Origin: Macrostomum hystrix | Taxonomy: Eukaryota; Platyhelminthes; Macrostomidae | Assembly (NCBI GenBank): GCA_950097015.1 | Contig: CATNEN010000038.1 | Location: forward strand, 13,510,001-13,574,000 | Direction of reading: 5' to 3' | DNA: 64,000 bases | In this document: one piece after another, positions 35,544 to 48,100 of the stretch | How positions within the stretch are numbered: the first letter of the stretch is position 1 | Layout: each line of letters starts with the position of its first letter | Notes under the pieces: model-generated | The model's input: the letters and a program-made list of their open reading frames with translations, nothing else | What the model was told of the DNA's origin: nothing | The model's database searches: none | Position numbers and translations under genes: made by a program

Positions 35544-38500
35544 TGTCGGAAAATCATGGAACTTCTCAGAAGCATCGAGAGCGTAGGAAGTCTGACGCTG
35601 TTCGACAAAATCGAGCTAGCCTGCTGCGCAAACAGCAGCAGCAGCAGCACAGACACGAAGGCACCGCAGAACACATGATTTTAGCTCAGAGCAGCAGCGA
35701 CAGCGACGGAGACACCGACGATGACAGTCTGGAAGCTCACATCAATCCAACAGAGGAGGACATTAACCTGGCTCAGAAGGTGTCTCCAATGCGCGCAGCG
35801 ACTCGTAGGACGTCCGTGGACCAGGACAAGGTTGCGATGCCTGCATTAATCTGGCAGATGTTCTGATAACTAAATACAAAAAAATCATTTTCTCTTACTC
35901 TTATTTCAGATGCGGGAATCTACAGAAGCTTTACCAAGGTAAATGCTGAAAAAAATTAGTAAGCCTGATTTTATAAATTGGCAGTTTCAAGGAACTGCGA
36001 TCTCAGAACTGTTGTCTGTCACTTCGTCTAACTGGTCACTATCTCTTTACGTAATTGGTCACTCTCTCCTTCTATACTCGTATGGTCACTTTCTCTTCCC
36101 CTAAATGGTCACTCTCTCTTCCCATATTTGGCTATTCTCTCTTCCCCTATTTAGTCACTCTCCCCCTAATTGATCACTCTCTTCCCCTATTTAGTCACTC
36201 TCTTCCCCTACTTGGTTACTCTCTTCCCCTATTTTGTCACTCTCTTTTCCCGTCATTGGTCACTTTCTCTTCCCCTCATCAGCCACTCCCTGCAAATAAG
36301 AAAATCGAAACAGTGCTATTAAAAATTATTAAGACATTTGTCTTCCACAGCCTACTCACAGTACCTAGGTGCGGCACTGTCTGATGCAGAATGTGGAATA
36401 AGACTCAAACAGTATTTGCAGAGTCGATTTTTTTATAAAACTAGCAGATCCCAGCTGGATTTTTCCGGAGCCGTATCCTCAGAAGCCGCCGCTGACAACA
36501 CCAAAGTCACTGACTCCCGAGACAGCAGCATCGGCCTTAATTTCGATCTTCGGCGACTGCGCGAACACCTTGAAGAAACTGACCGGCTGAGGGCCAGGCT
36601 GAAGAAAGAAATTGCCAAGTTGGCCGGACTGATGTCCAGGCTGCCAGATGACTCCGCCACTAGAACACTGAGACCCGAACTGGATGACAGCGTTGAGCAG
36701 GCGCGGAAAGTCACCCAGCCAGCTAATCGGCAGGTGGGAAAATGTGATGCTGACATACAGACAGACGAAGCTTTGCAGGAACTGCCACCGCCGCCATTGC
36801 CGAAACCGGAAATGGTTGAGGAGGTTCGATTTTTATTCGCTTAGATTATTATACTCGTAAAACTGTTAATTTAGATTAAAAATAAATTGTGAATATTTTC
36901 ACTCCAACACTCCGATCGACCACCCCATTCTTAACCGTGCCAAGCTGACCTTCCTCAGCCCCGCTCCACCACCCCATTCCTAACCCGTCCCAGTTGACCC
37001 TCTTCAGCCCCGCTCCACCACCCCATTCCTAACCCGTCCCAGATGACCCTCCTCAGCTCAGCTCCACCACCCCATTCCTAACCCTGCCAAGTTGACCCTC
37101 CTCAGCCCCGCGCCACCACCCCATTCCTAACCCTGCCCAGTTGACCCTCCTCACCCTAATAATAACAATAATATTAATTGCAGGAGGGCTGCGGGCAGTG
37201 GCACATCATTTAGTGACACTAGACCCTCAGCCAGTGAGGAGGCAATTCTGCCCATTTCGCTGACTCCTGAGCACGAAACAGATACTGTTTACACTGTGTA
37301 CACACGCACACAGATACTGTACGCAGGCACACACTCACACAGGTGTGTACATCTGCCCCGATTTTCCCATCGTCAGTAAGTGTACACTCTCACTGTGACT
37401 TGGAGGTTGGCCCTCAAGGGCGTAAATTGCACGACAAGCCCTCAAGCCTTCTCTCCGCGGCTGCGTCCCTAATGGAACTTAGGGACCGTGGTGCGAGAGT
37501 CAAACGCGATAACCGCTCTGCCACCGACCCCGACCCTCCTCAGCCTTGCTCCAACACTTTATTCCTAACCCCACAAAGTTGACCCTCCTCATCCCCGCTC
37601 CGCCACTTCATTTCTAATCCCGCCCAGTTGACCATCCCCACCCCAGCTCCGCAACTTCATTCAAATTACCAAATATTTTTTGCCACATTGAAAATAAAAC
37701 TGCCCAATAAGGCGGAAGGCCAATATTGCCAATTTCGCATTTCTTCATGTGGAATAATCCCAGTTTGACTGATTTACTTAGGCAACGCAGTGCATACTTT
37801 CTAACCTGTTGGATGAGCGAGAGCTGCAGCAGCAGCAACAGCAGCAGGTGCGTCGCGAGCAGGCCCTATTGGTCCGCCTGGAGTCAGCAGCGGATGAGTG
37901 CGCCCGCCTGCGTCAGGACCGCGAGACCAGCCGGCGAGAGTTGGAGGCCGCCAAATTCAATTGGCGAATGGCTGATGCCGAGGTGCAGGAGAGGCGGGCC
38001 GATCTGCAGTTGGCGAGGCGTGAAGTCCTGGCCAGGGAGGAGCGGCTGCAGAGCGCGCTGGCTGAGCAGGTTAGGGCCAGGATGGATGCAGAGGGTCAGG
38101 ATGGAGGCAGAGGGTCAGGATAGAGAGAGACGGTCAGGATAGAGAGAGACGGTCAGGATAGAGAGAGACGGTCAGGATAGAGAGAGACGGTCAGGATAGA
38201 GAGAGACGGTCAGGATAGAGAGAGACGGTCAGGATAGAGAGAGACGGTCAGGATGGAGAGAGACGGTCAGGATAGAGAGGGACGGGCAGGATAGAGAGAG
38301 ACGGTCAGGATAGAGAGAGACGGTCAGGATAGAGAGAGACGGTCAGGATAGAGAGAGACGGTCAGGATAGAGAGAGACGGTCAGGATAGAGACAGACGGT
38401 CAGGATAGAGAGAGACGGTCAGGATAGAGAGAGACGGTCAGGATAGAGGAGACGGTCAGGATGAAGGCAGACGGTCATGATGGAGAGAGATGGTCAGACG

Positions 38501-40877
38501 GATGCAGAGGGTCAGGATGGAGGCAGAGGGTCACCGGAGTGGAGGCGGGGGTCAAGTTAGTTAGATAAAGTTCTCATTGTGCAACCGTACAGGAGCGCGC
38601 TGAGAAGGAGGTGGGCAACCTACGCAGCCAGCTGTCCGATCTGCGCCGCCAGTTGGACTCGGCCGAGAACAGCTGCCAAGCTGAGCTGGCCCGCAACCGG
38701 CGCTACCGCACCCAGCTGGTGAGTCTGGAGGCCCAGCTGAACAGTCGGATGCACGAGCTGACGGCCGTCACCAATGCGCTGATTGAGAAACGTCGCTCCG
38801 AAGACGAGCTTGTGTCTCGAGTGCAGCAGTTGCAGCGCTCGCTATCCAGCTCGGAGGAAACAATCACGCGACTCACCGGACAGCTGGCTGAGCTGCAGGC
38901 GAATCTGCAGAGAGAAGTTCAGCGACGGCCGCAACCGCAACCACCACCGCAACCACAACCGCAGCTGCAGCCGCAGCCTCAACTGCCATCCTCACCGCCA
39001 CTTTTATCAACAGTCAAGGAGGAAGAGAGCCCTCGAGCCACCGTTGAAGCGGCTCCAAATGCTGCCGCAAATGGTGATTTGCTAGCTCAGCGAATGGCCG
39101 AATTGGACGCTAGGATTAACAGGCTGACGGCTGAGGCCAGAGACTGGCGTGGCTGGCGACCGGCTGAACAGCTGCAGAATTCCAGGTATATGCTCAGATG
39201 TAGGACTATTATGGCGTGCCGGCAAAGGTTATAATAGAGGTTCCTATTTTATGGAGTTGCGTGGTGGAGCTGGGGTGAGGACTTGGCAGGGTTAGGAATG
39301 AAGTGGTGGAGCTGTAGTGAGGAGGGTCAACTTGGCAGTTTAGGAATGGGGTGGTGGAGCTGGGGTGAGAGGGTCAACTTGGCAGGTTAGGAATGGGCTG
39401 GTGGAGCTGGGGTGAGGAGGGTCAACTTGGAAGTGTTAGGAATGGGGTGGTGGAGCTGGGGTGAGGAGGTTCAACTTGGCAGGTTAGGAATGGGGTGGTG
39501 GAGCTGGGGTGAGGAGGGTCAACTTGGCAGTGTTAGGAATGGGGTGGTGGAGCTGGGTTGTTGAATTTTTTATCTATGATCATATTTGGTTTTCTAGGCT
39601 AAAAGACGGTGTCACCAGTGAACAAGAGCAGCGGCCTGCCCAATCGGAATTCGAGCACAGTACCGGAGCTGTTGCCACGTCGACTCCGCGCAGCCCGGCA
39701 GCCGCTGACTCGACAACATTCATCGTCTCTGCGGCTGCTGATGACGAAGACGTTGAGTCCCTGTTGCGTCGAACAGGCAGTTTGGAGACCAGCAACTGGC
39801 AGCTAGCAAATGACGTCCAGGCGTTGCGGTCGCTGTGCGCCGAGCTACTGCAGTCGCGGCGGAAGCTGAAAAATCAGCTGGCTATTGCTAAGGCGAGACC
39901 GATTCTTCTGCTCAATGACTTCCATGATCCATTTTTCCACCATATGAGCCCATGATCCTTTGAGCCCATGATCCTATGAGCTCATGATCCTATGAGCTTA
40001 TAATCCTACGAGCCTATGATCCTATGAGCCCATGATCCTATGAGCCTATGATTCTATGAGCTTATGATCCTATGAGTCCATGATCCTTTGAGCCCATGAT
40101 CCTATGAGCCCATGATCCTATGAGCCTATGATTCTATGAGCTTATGATCCTATGAGTCCATGATCTTATGAGCTATGATTCATATTTAACAGGCAGCAGG
40201 CCAGACAGCTGGTCCATCAGCCACAGCAGTGACACCTGAAAATAGAACTCAGCAGCAACAGCAACAGCAGCAGCAGCAGCTACCACAGTGCGAACTATCT
40301 GACTATCTATTCGAGACAGAGACTCTTCGCGCCATGATTCAGAAGCACATGCGAGATTTGCAACGGGGTGGTCAACAGTTTCATCTAGAGTCCAGGTAGC
40401 TTTGAGGATTCCAGAAGTAGGGTAGGGAATCGCTGGGTTCCTATCCATTAGAATTTTGTTGCATCCTGATAATAGACTATTCGAATATGCACGAGCTATT
40501 AGGTGTCATTTCTATCTATCAAACTCATTTTCAGCAAGTCACAGCAGCAGCAGTCGCAGCCTTCGATGTCACCAAGCGAGTCGTTGCGAGCGCAGCAGGA
40601 GGCCGTTGACAGAGCATTCCGGGCTCTGGAGTGCAGCTACAAAAGCCAGCCTGGCAGTAGCGGCGGCATATTCGCCTATCGCGACTTCTATGTGAAGCGC
40701 GCCAATGCCGCAGCAGAAGGCGCTGGAGCTGGCGCCTCCGCTGCAGTGCTGGACGACATGCGGCGACATCCTGTGGGTGCCACAATTAGCAGCCTCTGTC
40801 AGTGCCGTCATGCCGAGCACTGTCCGCTGACAGAAGCTGCTGGCGAATCCGAGGGGCTTGGCAAGAAGCTTGGATAA
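35544..40877 (+). CDS. Coiled-coil protein, 8 visible exons, family unassigned
   Basis: Exons: 35544-35830, 35910-35938 (a 29-nt microexon), 36448-36823, 37791-38069, 38593-39185, 39598-39892, 40193-40395, 40535-40877. Phases agree at all junctions, giving about 800 codons. The start is unclear: the frame is open back to about 35426 without ATG, so an upstream exon is likely, or translation starts at an internal Met. The N-terminus is basic and polar with poly-Q. Long coiled coils follow (LRRLREHLEETDRLRARLKK, LDERELQQQ onward, NLRSQLSDLRRQLDSAENSC). A stretch, LNSRMHELTAVTNALIEKRR, is faintly like golgin-84, but no C-terminal membrane anchor was seen, so I do not assign that name. The C-terminal exons contain poly-Q and DYLFETETLRAMIQKHMRDL. 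The intron after 39892 appears to be GC-AG. A cytoskeletal, centrosomal or Golgi scaffold role is inference only. Confidence 0.75.
36020..36295 (+). repeat. ~20-bp degenerate repeat, coiled-coil gene intron 2
   Basis: Pyrimidine-rich units resemble tcactctcttcccctatttg, irregular in length. Confidence 0.8.
36905..37665 (+). repeat. 49-bp minisatellite interrupted by a SINE, coiled-coil gene intron 3
   Basis: About five units of 49 bp (ccaccccattcctaacccgt, cccagttgaccctcctcagc, cccgctcca) lie at 36905-37153. A SINE occupies 37154-37531, and about 2.5 more diverged units follow to 37665. The same unit in reverse orientation fills a later intron of the same gene (39240-39560). Confidence 0.9.
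37154..37531 (-). repeat. SINE family A copy 1
   Basis: It is flanked by the 11-bp duplication gaccctcctca (37143-37153 and 37532-37542), although that word also belongs to the host array unit. On the minus strand the tRNA-like head is ggtggcagagcggttatcgc. The body contains gtgtacacttactgacgatg and gatgtacacacctgtgtgag, and the element ends tgcaattaatattattgtta. Confidence 0.85.
38080..38540 (+). repeat. 19-bp tandem repeat, coiled-coil gene intron 4
   Basis: About 20 near-identical units (gagagagacggtcaggata) grade into diverged copies at both ends. It starts within about 10 bp of the donor at 38070. Confidence 0.93.
39240..39562 (-). repeat. 49-bp minisatellite, inverted copy, coiled-coil gene intron 5
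   Basis: About six units read ggtggagctggggtgaggag, ggtcaacttggcaggttagg, aatgggg. This is the reverse complement of the 36905-37665 unit. Confidence 0.93.
39945..40182 (+). repeat. 16-bp tandem repeat, coiled-coil gene intron 6
   Basis: About 15 units (tatgagcccatgatcc) with the variants gagcct and gagctt. The order of variants repeats once as a block of about 96 bp. Confidence 0.92.
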
Positions 40878-42428
40878 TACTTGGCGATGGCTTCCTTGAC
40901 GGGTCAAGTGACAGGTTGGCCTTCCCGTTGATTGACAGATTGTGTGTCGAGTCAGTTCAAAGAATTTGACGCGTCAAGTGAGAGGCAGTAAGCCGTTTTG
41001 ATTTAGATTTCGCTAATATCATTAAGAAAAAATATAATTTACCAAAGCTTAGATTGGCTGCGGTTTGGCGTCGCATATTAAGTACAGAGCTCACACCGCT
41101 GCTCATGATTTGATTTCAGAGAACTCGCTTGTCGAATTGACCTGTTGGCATAAAACGCTTTGATTCGATGCGTTCTTTTTGATTTTCTGAACAAAGCCTT
41201 TACCAGACTACCCCAGACTACCTAATCTCCCACTTATTTGTAATACGCTCCTTAATCTGGTAGAGAGATTACGAGTAGAAATGCTGAAACTCAAGAGAGA
41301 ATCAGTAGCTCCCTAAATTCGTGACTGATAATTTGTAACTTTATAATATGGTTTTTATAAATATTATTTATAGTTCATTTTAAGTTTGACAGTAAAATAT
41401 ATTTAGATTTTTAAACAGGTTTCAGGAACTCTTGCTTGTTTGAATTCATAGTAGTCCATTTCTGAGCAGATAAATGACTCAAAAATCTATAAATACGTGC
41501 GCAATTACAAGCCAAGGCTCAGTTGGCCTTATATGAATCGAGTTAGTAAAACTCCTTTCTTAGCAGCAAGCAAGCAAGCTGCAGAGCTAAGTTGCTTGAA
41601 TCGATGGTGGAAGATTAGTCGGACCGAAGTCTCAAAGTCTTCGAAGAAAGGAAGTTGAAATGAAGGATTTCAGCATCCGCTAAGGTTTTGAACGCGTCAA
41701 TTTGCTCGTGTCGATTCATCAACGGATGCTCAGCAGTCTGAGAATGCCAAAGTCGAGTGTCAGACCAGTCGTCATTGTCAACAAGACTTCAAACACCTGA
41801 GCCACCTGAGCTCCGCCCCCACAGAGGCGGAGGCTGAAACTCCGGACACGACCAACTGCTCAGGTGACACAACGAACTACGGCGGCGATCGAGAATGCCA
41901 GAAGCTCACGCGAAGCTTGAATTCGCTAACGAAGACTCAGCCGAAGCTCCTGGGTGTATGCCAAGCTTCTCGCTGTCTCCTAAGATAAAACGGACATGCA
42001 TCGAGCGGCAGGCTAACATGCAGGCTTCAATAGCTGACGCAACCGAGGTGCGCCCGAGGGGAATCAATGTACATGTATTTTTTTTAATAGTTTGTGTGCG
42101 GGAAGTACTCGTATTATATGAGTATTATTTATATTAATGGGTTCGTAGTACTAACAAATTATTAGCCTGCAAAGAGACAATTCTCTCCATTTTTGTAGTC
42201 TGAGTACTATACCACTCAGGATTAGTACGCTGAAAAACTCAGTCTGATTTTCTAGTTCCTCTAGCTAGAGAAACTGGTAGCGACGTGGTTTAATCTTCGC
42301 ATGGCGTAGGCCAAGACTCAGGACGTGAGGTTAAACTATAGAGACGAGCGAATCTCTGCTCAGGTGAAGAGCTTACACTTTCAGCACAATTCTATCTGTT
42401 TGGATATGCTGCCTTATGGTCTAATTTC
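40878..42428. other. Spacer downstream of the coiled-coil gene
   Basis: No AATAAA was noticed close to the stop. A stretch at about 41687-41980 stays open on the plus strand without an ATG and is GC-richer (segments such as HLSSAPTEAEAETPDTTNCS). It could be a coding remnant, but I see no motif. Confidence 0.45.
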
Positions 42429-42793
42429 AGTGGCGTCAGTGTCAGAGCGGTTAGCGCGTTTGCCTCACGCGCCAAGGCCCCTGAGCTCGATTCCGCGGCA
42501 TGGCCGATTGGGGCGCAGCCGCAGAAAGAAGGCTTGGGGACTTGTCGTGCAGCTTACCCTCGAGGCCCAACTTCCAATGCACAGTGATCGGTTGTACACT
42601 GCCTGACGATGAGAAAGTTAGGGTAGATGTACACACCTGTGCGAGCATGTACCTACGTACTTTATCTGTGTGCGTGTGTGCTCAGGAGTCAGCGAAATGG
42701 ACCGAATTACCTCCTCGCTGGCTGCGGGTCTAGTGCGACCAAATGATGTGCCATTGTCTGCAGCCCTCCCACAATTATACATTTTAAATATAC
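42429..42793 (+). repeat. SINE family A copy 2
   Basis: It is flanked by the perfect 11-bp duplication ggtctaatttc (42418-42428 and 42794-42804). The tRNA-like head is tcagagcggttagcgcgttt and the B-box-like site is gagctcgattccgcgg. The body matches copies 1 and 3 (cagtgatcggttgtacactg, gatgagaaagttagggtaga, tgtacacacctgtg) and ends ctgcagccctcccacaatta. Confidence 0.9.
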
Positions 42794-42986
42794 GGTCTAA
42801 TTTCCAGACGCATCATAGATAAGAATCTCTTCTCTGTAGCTGGCTTACATACATAGTTCTAAATGCATGCAGAACTTAAAGACTAAGGTCGTTAGATCCT
42901 TTCTACTTACAACATCTCCCCATCAAATATTACGATTAATATTAATATTAATATATCAAATATACTCGTACGTTTGACTATTGCAG

Positions 42987-43209
42987 GTTCGCTCTGAGAA
43001 AGAGGTGGTCCGATCTGCGCCGCCAGTTGGACTCGGCCGAGAACAGCTGCCAAGCTGAGCTGGCCCGCAACCGGCGCTACCGCACCCAGCTGGTGAGTCT
43101 GGAGGCCCAGCTGGACAGTCGGATGCACGAGCTGACGGCCGTCACCAATGCGCTGATTGAGAAACGTCGCTTCGAAGACGAACTTGTGTCTCGAGTGCAG
43201 CAGTTGCAG
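42987..43209 (+). pseudogene. Partial copy of coiled-coil gene exon 5
   Basis: It is colinear with 38593-38835 of the coiled-coil gene. The only length difference is a 20-bp deletion (gcaacctacgcagccagctg missing after gaggtgg), which breaks the frame. Otherwise only a handful of substitutions are seen (for example aacagtcgg to gacagtcgg and cgctcc to cgcttc). It is preceded by an acceptor-like ttgcag. No flanking intron sequence is shared, and a stop follows soon after. Confidence 0.9.
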
Positions 43210-45183
43210 TTCTGACTCTTTGTAGTGTCCTTTGGAAGCTAGAAGCGATAGTAACCGTCATCCATTTATTGTTCTTCCTGACCCAACGGAATGAGACTGA
43301 AATGTGATTCAATGATTACGGAATGACTTACGTTCTTGACGTCATATTCTAGTTTGCTGTCGTTAGCATCTTTTGTGCATTAAGACATGCCAAGAAAGCG
43401 TACTATTTACATAAAAAGTCTCTGCATGCTTCGCTATTAGTCGCTTGCAGCAACTTGTATTGCTTAATTGTATGCTTTAAAAAATATTTTATGCTGGTGA
43501 AATAAAAAACCATTAGCACTATATACATATTTCTTTATTTGGTGCCATGTTGCTTAGACAAGGGGTATGAAATCTCGATGTTAAACCCATTTGAATGTTT
43601 TATTCATCTGTCACTACTTGTCATTCAAAGTTACGGTGCTCTGTAACAGCCGTAGATACGACTCATATATACATTATATAGTCAATCGACGTCAATTCAG
43701 TAGACGAAGGTTTACATTATGATTTCAATGTCTAAGAACCTGAAAAGCCTGCTTACGCAGGAGATCAATTCGCCAGGGTCGAGAGTCCAGCATCAGCCAT
43801 CAGCAGGTATAATAGCTCAGTGCTCTCGACTGAGTGCGCCAGAGTGGCCCTGCATAAAGAGCAACAGCATGACAGCTGTAGGCTAGAGGCTTTAAGCATA
43901 TGCTGGATCATATGACCAGCCAGCTGCAGGCGACGGGTACGCACTGGCTTAGCCAGTAGAGCTAAGGTTGGCGATACAGGTAGCCGTTAGACGATGCGAC
44001 TCCTGCCGTGGCTGTCACTACCTTAGCTTACTAAGCAGGAATTAAGCTTGACAACCTGACAGCAGCAAAGTTATGTCCGCGTCCGCACGTACGAGCTAGC
44101 TTAAGTTTAGAGCTCTTCTAACGCGAGGTTCACCCAGTTTAAGTGAGCTACTGTCACTTCACGTTTTTTTGTTTCTCACTCTTTTGCAGAGTAAGAAGTC
44201 ATTGAAACTCAATGAAACTTGAGTCGTCAGCGTAGAAATGTGCGCAGCATTCAGTTCATGTCTAAAGATTAATAAGTATAGAGCTATAGAGAGGAATTCC
44301 CTCGCAGCACACCATGCAAATAGATAGACTGGTGGATTAGAAATTCTTCAACGATTCTCTTGTTGCTGTTGTTGTTCACTTTCACTCTGTTGTTCACTTG
44401 TGCCAAATTTGGATCACACTGGCCCCTTCGCGGCCCGCACCCATTCTAGTCCCGCTGCAGGAACGTGTATAGTAGCATAGGCTGCAGACGTGTTTTAGAA
44501 CCTCAAAGTTTTACTTTTTTTTCAACGCCTCACATTACTGGGATTCCAAAATACTTCTTAAATCTCTTCACGTAACTCGTACACTAACATACGACTGCGA
44601 GGCCAAGATATCGTAGCAAGATGCTCCAATGGTAACAATGTCCTTTAAACTTAGATAAAAAATATTGCAAACAACTAGCACATGGTGATTTATTCAACTT
44701 AAAAAAAATAAAGTTAGGGAAATTTACGTATGCAATAATTAACAAACAAACGAAAATTGTTGTAACGTTAAAGGCGTTCGTGGCAACAATTTAACTTTTT
44801 GTCGTTTCCAGTCAATTTTAGTAAGATCATTTTTTCTCCTGCATGCAGATGCAGACTTCGTGTTAAACAGCACAGTGCATAAATATCGACTGATTAAGCT
44901 TTATAAAAATCGGCACGAGGCGAGCTAAGGCTAGAGTGAATATTTTTAAGTCTGACTAGCTATTTGCAGAGCCTGTATTAAAAAGTATAAAATAATATAT
45001 ATAGACGACACCATACAGCATACTGTTTTTTAGAAGATACAAACATATGCATAGCTAGTTTTTTAAGTCTTTCCATTTCACTCTGCGACAGTGAATAATT
45101 TGCTAGTATTTAGTGTGAGTGGCACTTCTCAGGTATATTAGTTATTACTAAGGTCTTACTCTGCTTATAAAAAATAAATAACA
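43210..45183. other. Spacer upstream of endophilin
   Basis: Mostly AT-rich. Short open pieces at 43728-43806 (MSKNLKSLLTQEINSPGSRV) and 43821-43937 (TECARVALHKEQQHDSCRLE, then MLDHMTSQLQA in another frame) look protein-like. They may be remnants of a coiled-coil gene. No definite gene, promoter or array was seen. Confidence 0.4.
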
Positions 45184-48100
45184 ATGTCTTTTGCTGGCTT
45201 TAAAAAGCAACTAAATAAGGCTAACCAGGTGAGAATTGTAATGCTTAATTGGTTTACATATTTGTTATTATTTTTAATTGAATAGTACAGCTACTTACTT
45301 AGCTAGTGAGTCTCTAAAGTGATATCCTGATTCCCAAGCAAAAGGTGATATTTCTTTCTCCTATCATTTTATTTTGCACATAGCATGAAGGAAGAGAGGT
45401 AAATTGCAAGTATTTATAAGGAGATATTCATTTTCTGAAATTTGTTGTTCACAGACACAAGGGGCTTGTTTGTAAAGCACTGTGAATATAATTGTAGGCC
45501 TAACTGACTTTTGTTTCTCACTCTTGCAGACATCAATCAACGGCAATATATTATCAATCAAACACAAAATTATCATCAATCGACTTGCTATAAAAATAGT
45601 CTTTTTATTTAGACTAGCTACATGTAATTCCAGCTATTCAGTATAGCTGGGTGATTCTCACTGGATTGCCACAGTACTGAAAAAACGTGTCTTTTCAAAA
45701 AATATATTTTTTAATGTAATTTGAAGCTGTCCTGTTGAACCATTTGTGTTCTATCGATGTTTCCCTATGTGGGGCACTAAAGCTTTGTTATAAATTCCAT
45801 TTGTTTACATATTTTTAAATCACTAGAAATCATGAAAGTCTGTAAAAGCACCGTGTCTCACACATGTTAGTCAAAGATTAAGACTTTCCCTTGTCAAAAG
45901 CGTTTGTGTTCAAGATGTCGTTGTTCTTTTATATGGCAATATATAACTAAAATAAGCATTAGGAAACATAATTTCTATTATAATTCAGCTATATCTACTT
46001 ACTTTGTGGCTTTTATAAGTGTCTCACAAAACTTAACTCATCGGATCTACGTCAGACCTCTTGACCTAAATTCGTCAGTAAAAAATTAGTGGTAGCATAT
46101 TCAGTGCTAAATCCTCTTGCAAACGAAATATATATTTATGTGCTTTCATAAAACTATAGACACACTACATACTATCTCTATTCAACTACCGAAAAACTAA
46201 AATGTAAAAAACAGATTTTTTTGAGTAAGCAGTTTGACTCTTCGGATCTACGTCGGGGAAATGTAAAATTCTCAGGATGTGTATTCTGTAAAACTGCAAA
46301 TGCTATATCATATTATGAAGAGTACATAGATGTCTCTAATGACATATGGCACTTTATTCTAGCCCCAATGGATTCCTTAATATTTGCATTTAATAGCAGT
46401 TTTACTCATCGGATCTACAGCCCTCAAAAGCGTAGATCTGATGAGTGATGAATGAAGAATGATGAATTTGTCAATGAAGTGTTAAAAACTGCTTTAAACC
46501 ACTTTTTACTGTAGCTTATATAATATACTGCATTAATAGATGAAAAAACAATCAAAATTGGCAAAAAAACACTTTGGACACTAAAAGTGGCAACTCTGTG
46601 AGAACCACCCAGCTAGGTCTTGATCTGCCTTTCAAAAGACCAGCTAATTTATTTTTTTGCATATATTTACCATATGGGGAAATACAGCAAATCATACTCT
46701 ACTCATAGTCATGATATAAGTCCATTTGTGAATTGTTTGTAAAATATGTGTATCTCTTATTGGTATAGAAAGTGTTAAATCCATGTGTTGGTAGAGAATG
46801 GCACCAATAGGCCTAAGTGTTTTTTCAATAAGATTGTAGTTGATCACATAAAAAGGTGAGTTTGATATTTTTTCTAAATTATAACCTACATGTTCTCTTA
46901 AATAATTTCTTTCTTAAACAGCTTCTAAATGAGAAGATTGCTGGTGCAAAGGGAACTGAACTGGAATCAGATTTTATTGAGATGGAACGGGTATGACAAG
47001 TTATTTCTTATTTTGATTTTATGACAAATGACATTTATAGTTTGCCAATGCTCAATTATTTGTGCTATTGCAGAAGATTGATGTCACTGGGAAGATGATT
47101 GAGGATCTAATTACCAAGACTCAGGACTATTTGCAGCCTAACCCAAGTGAGTCTGAAAAGTTATCTTAAAAATGGCTGTTGTTGCTCCTCATATCATAAC
47201 AGTTTCAATCTCATTTTGGGATTGTTTAATAGAATCTCCATCAAACGACCACAATCTATCATCAATGTGCCACAATCTATCATCAATGGACCACAATCTA
47301 TCATCAATGGACCACAATCTATCATCAATCGACCACAATCTATCATCAATGGACCACAATCTATCATCAATGGACCACAATCTATCATCAATCGACCACA
47401 ATCTATCATCAATCGACCACAATCTATCATCAATGGACCACAATCTATCATCAATGGACCACAATCTATCATCAATCGACCACAATCTATCATCAATCGA
47501 CCACAATCTATCATCGATCAACCACAATCTATCATCAATCGACCACAATCTATCATCGATCAACCACAATCTATCATCAATCGACCACAATCTATCATCA
47601 ATCGACCACAATCTATCATCAATCGACCACAATCTATCATCAATCGACCACAATCTATCATCGATCAACCACAATATATCATCAATCGACCACAATCTAT
47701 CATCGATCAACCACAATCTATCATCAATCGACCACAATCTATCATCAATCGACCACAATCTATCATCAATCGACCACAATCTATCATCAATCGACCACAA
47801 TCTATCATCAATCGACCACAATCTATCATCAATCGACCACAATCTATCATCAATCGACCACAATCTATCATCAATCGACCACAATCTATCATCAATCGAC
47901 CACAATCTATCATCAATCGACCACAATCTATCATCAATCGACCACAATCTATCATCAATCGACCACAATCTATCATCAATCGACCACAATCTATCATCAA
48001 TCGACCACAATCTATCATCAATCGACCACAATCTATCATCAATCGACCACAATCTATCATCAATCGACCACAATCTATCATCAATCGACCACAATCTATC

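Noticed and set aside
37191-37582. Coding exon in the GC-rich stretch within coiled-coil gene intron 3
   Set aside because: The sequence is SINE family A, shared with copies at 42.4 and 56.5 kb, and has no splice logic with the gene.
35543-40877. Naming the coiled-coil gene golgin-84 (GOLGA5)
   Set aside because: Only a weak similarity in one coiled-coil stretch; the characteristic N-terminus and C-terminal membrane anchor are not seen.
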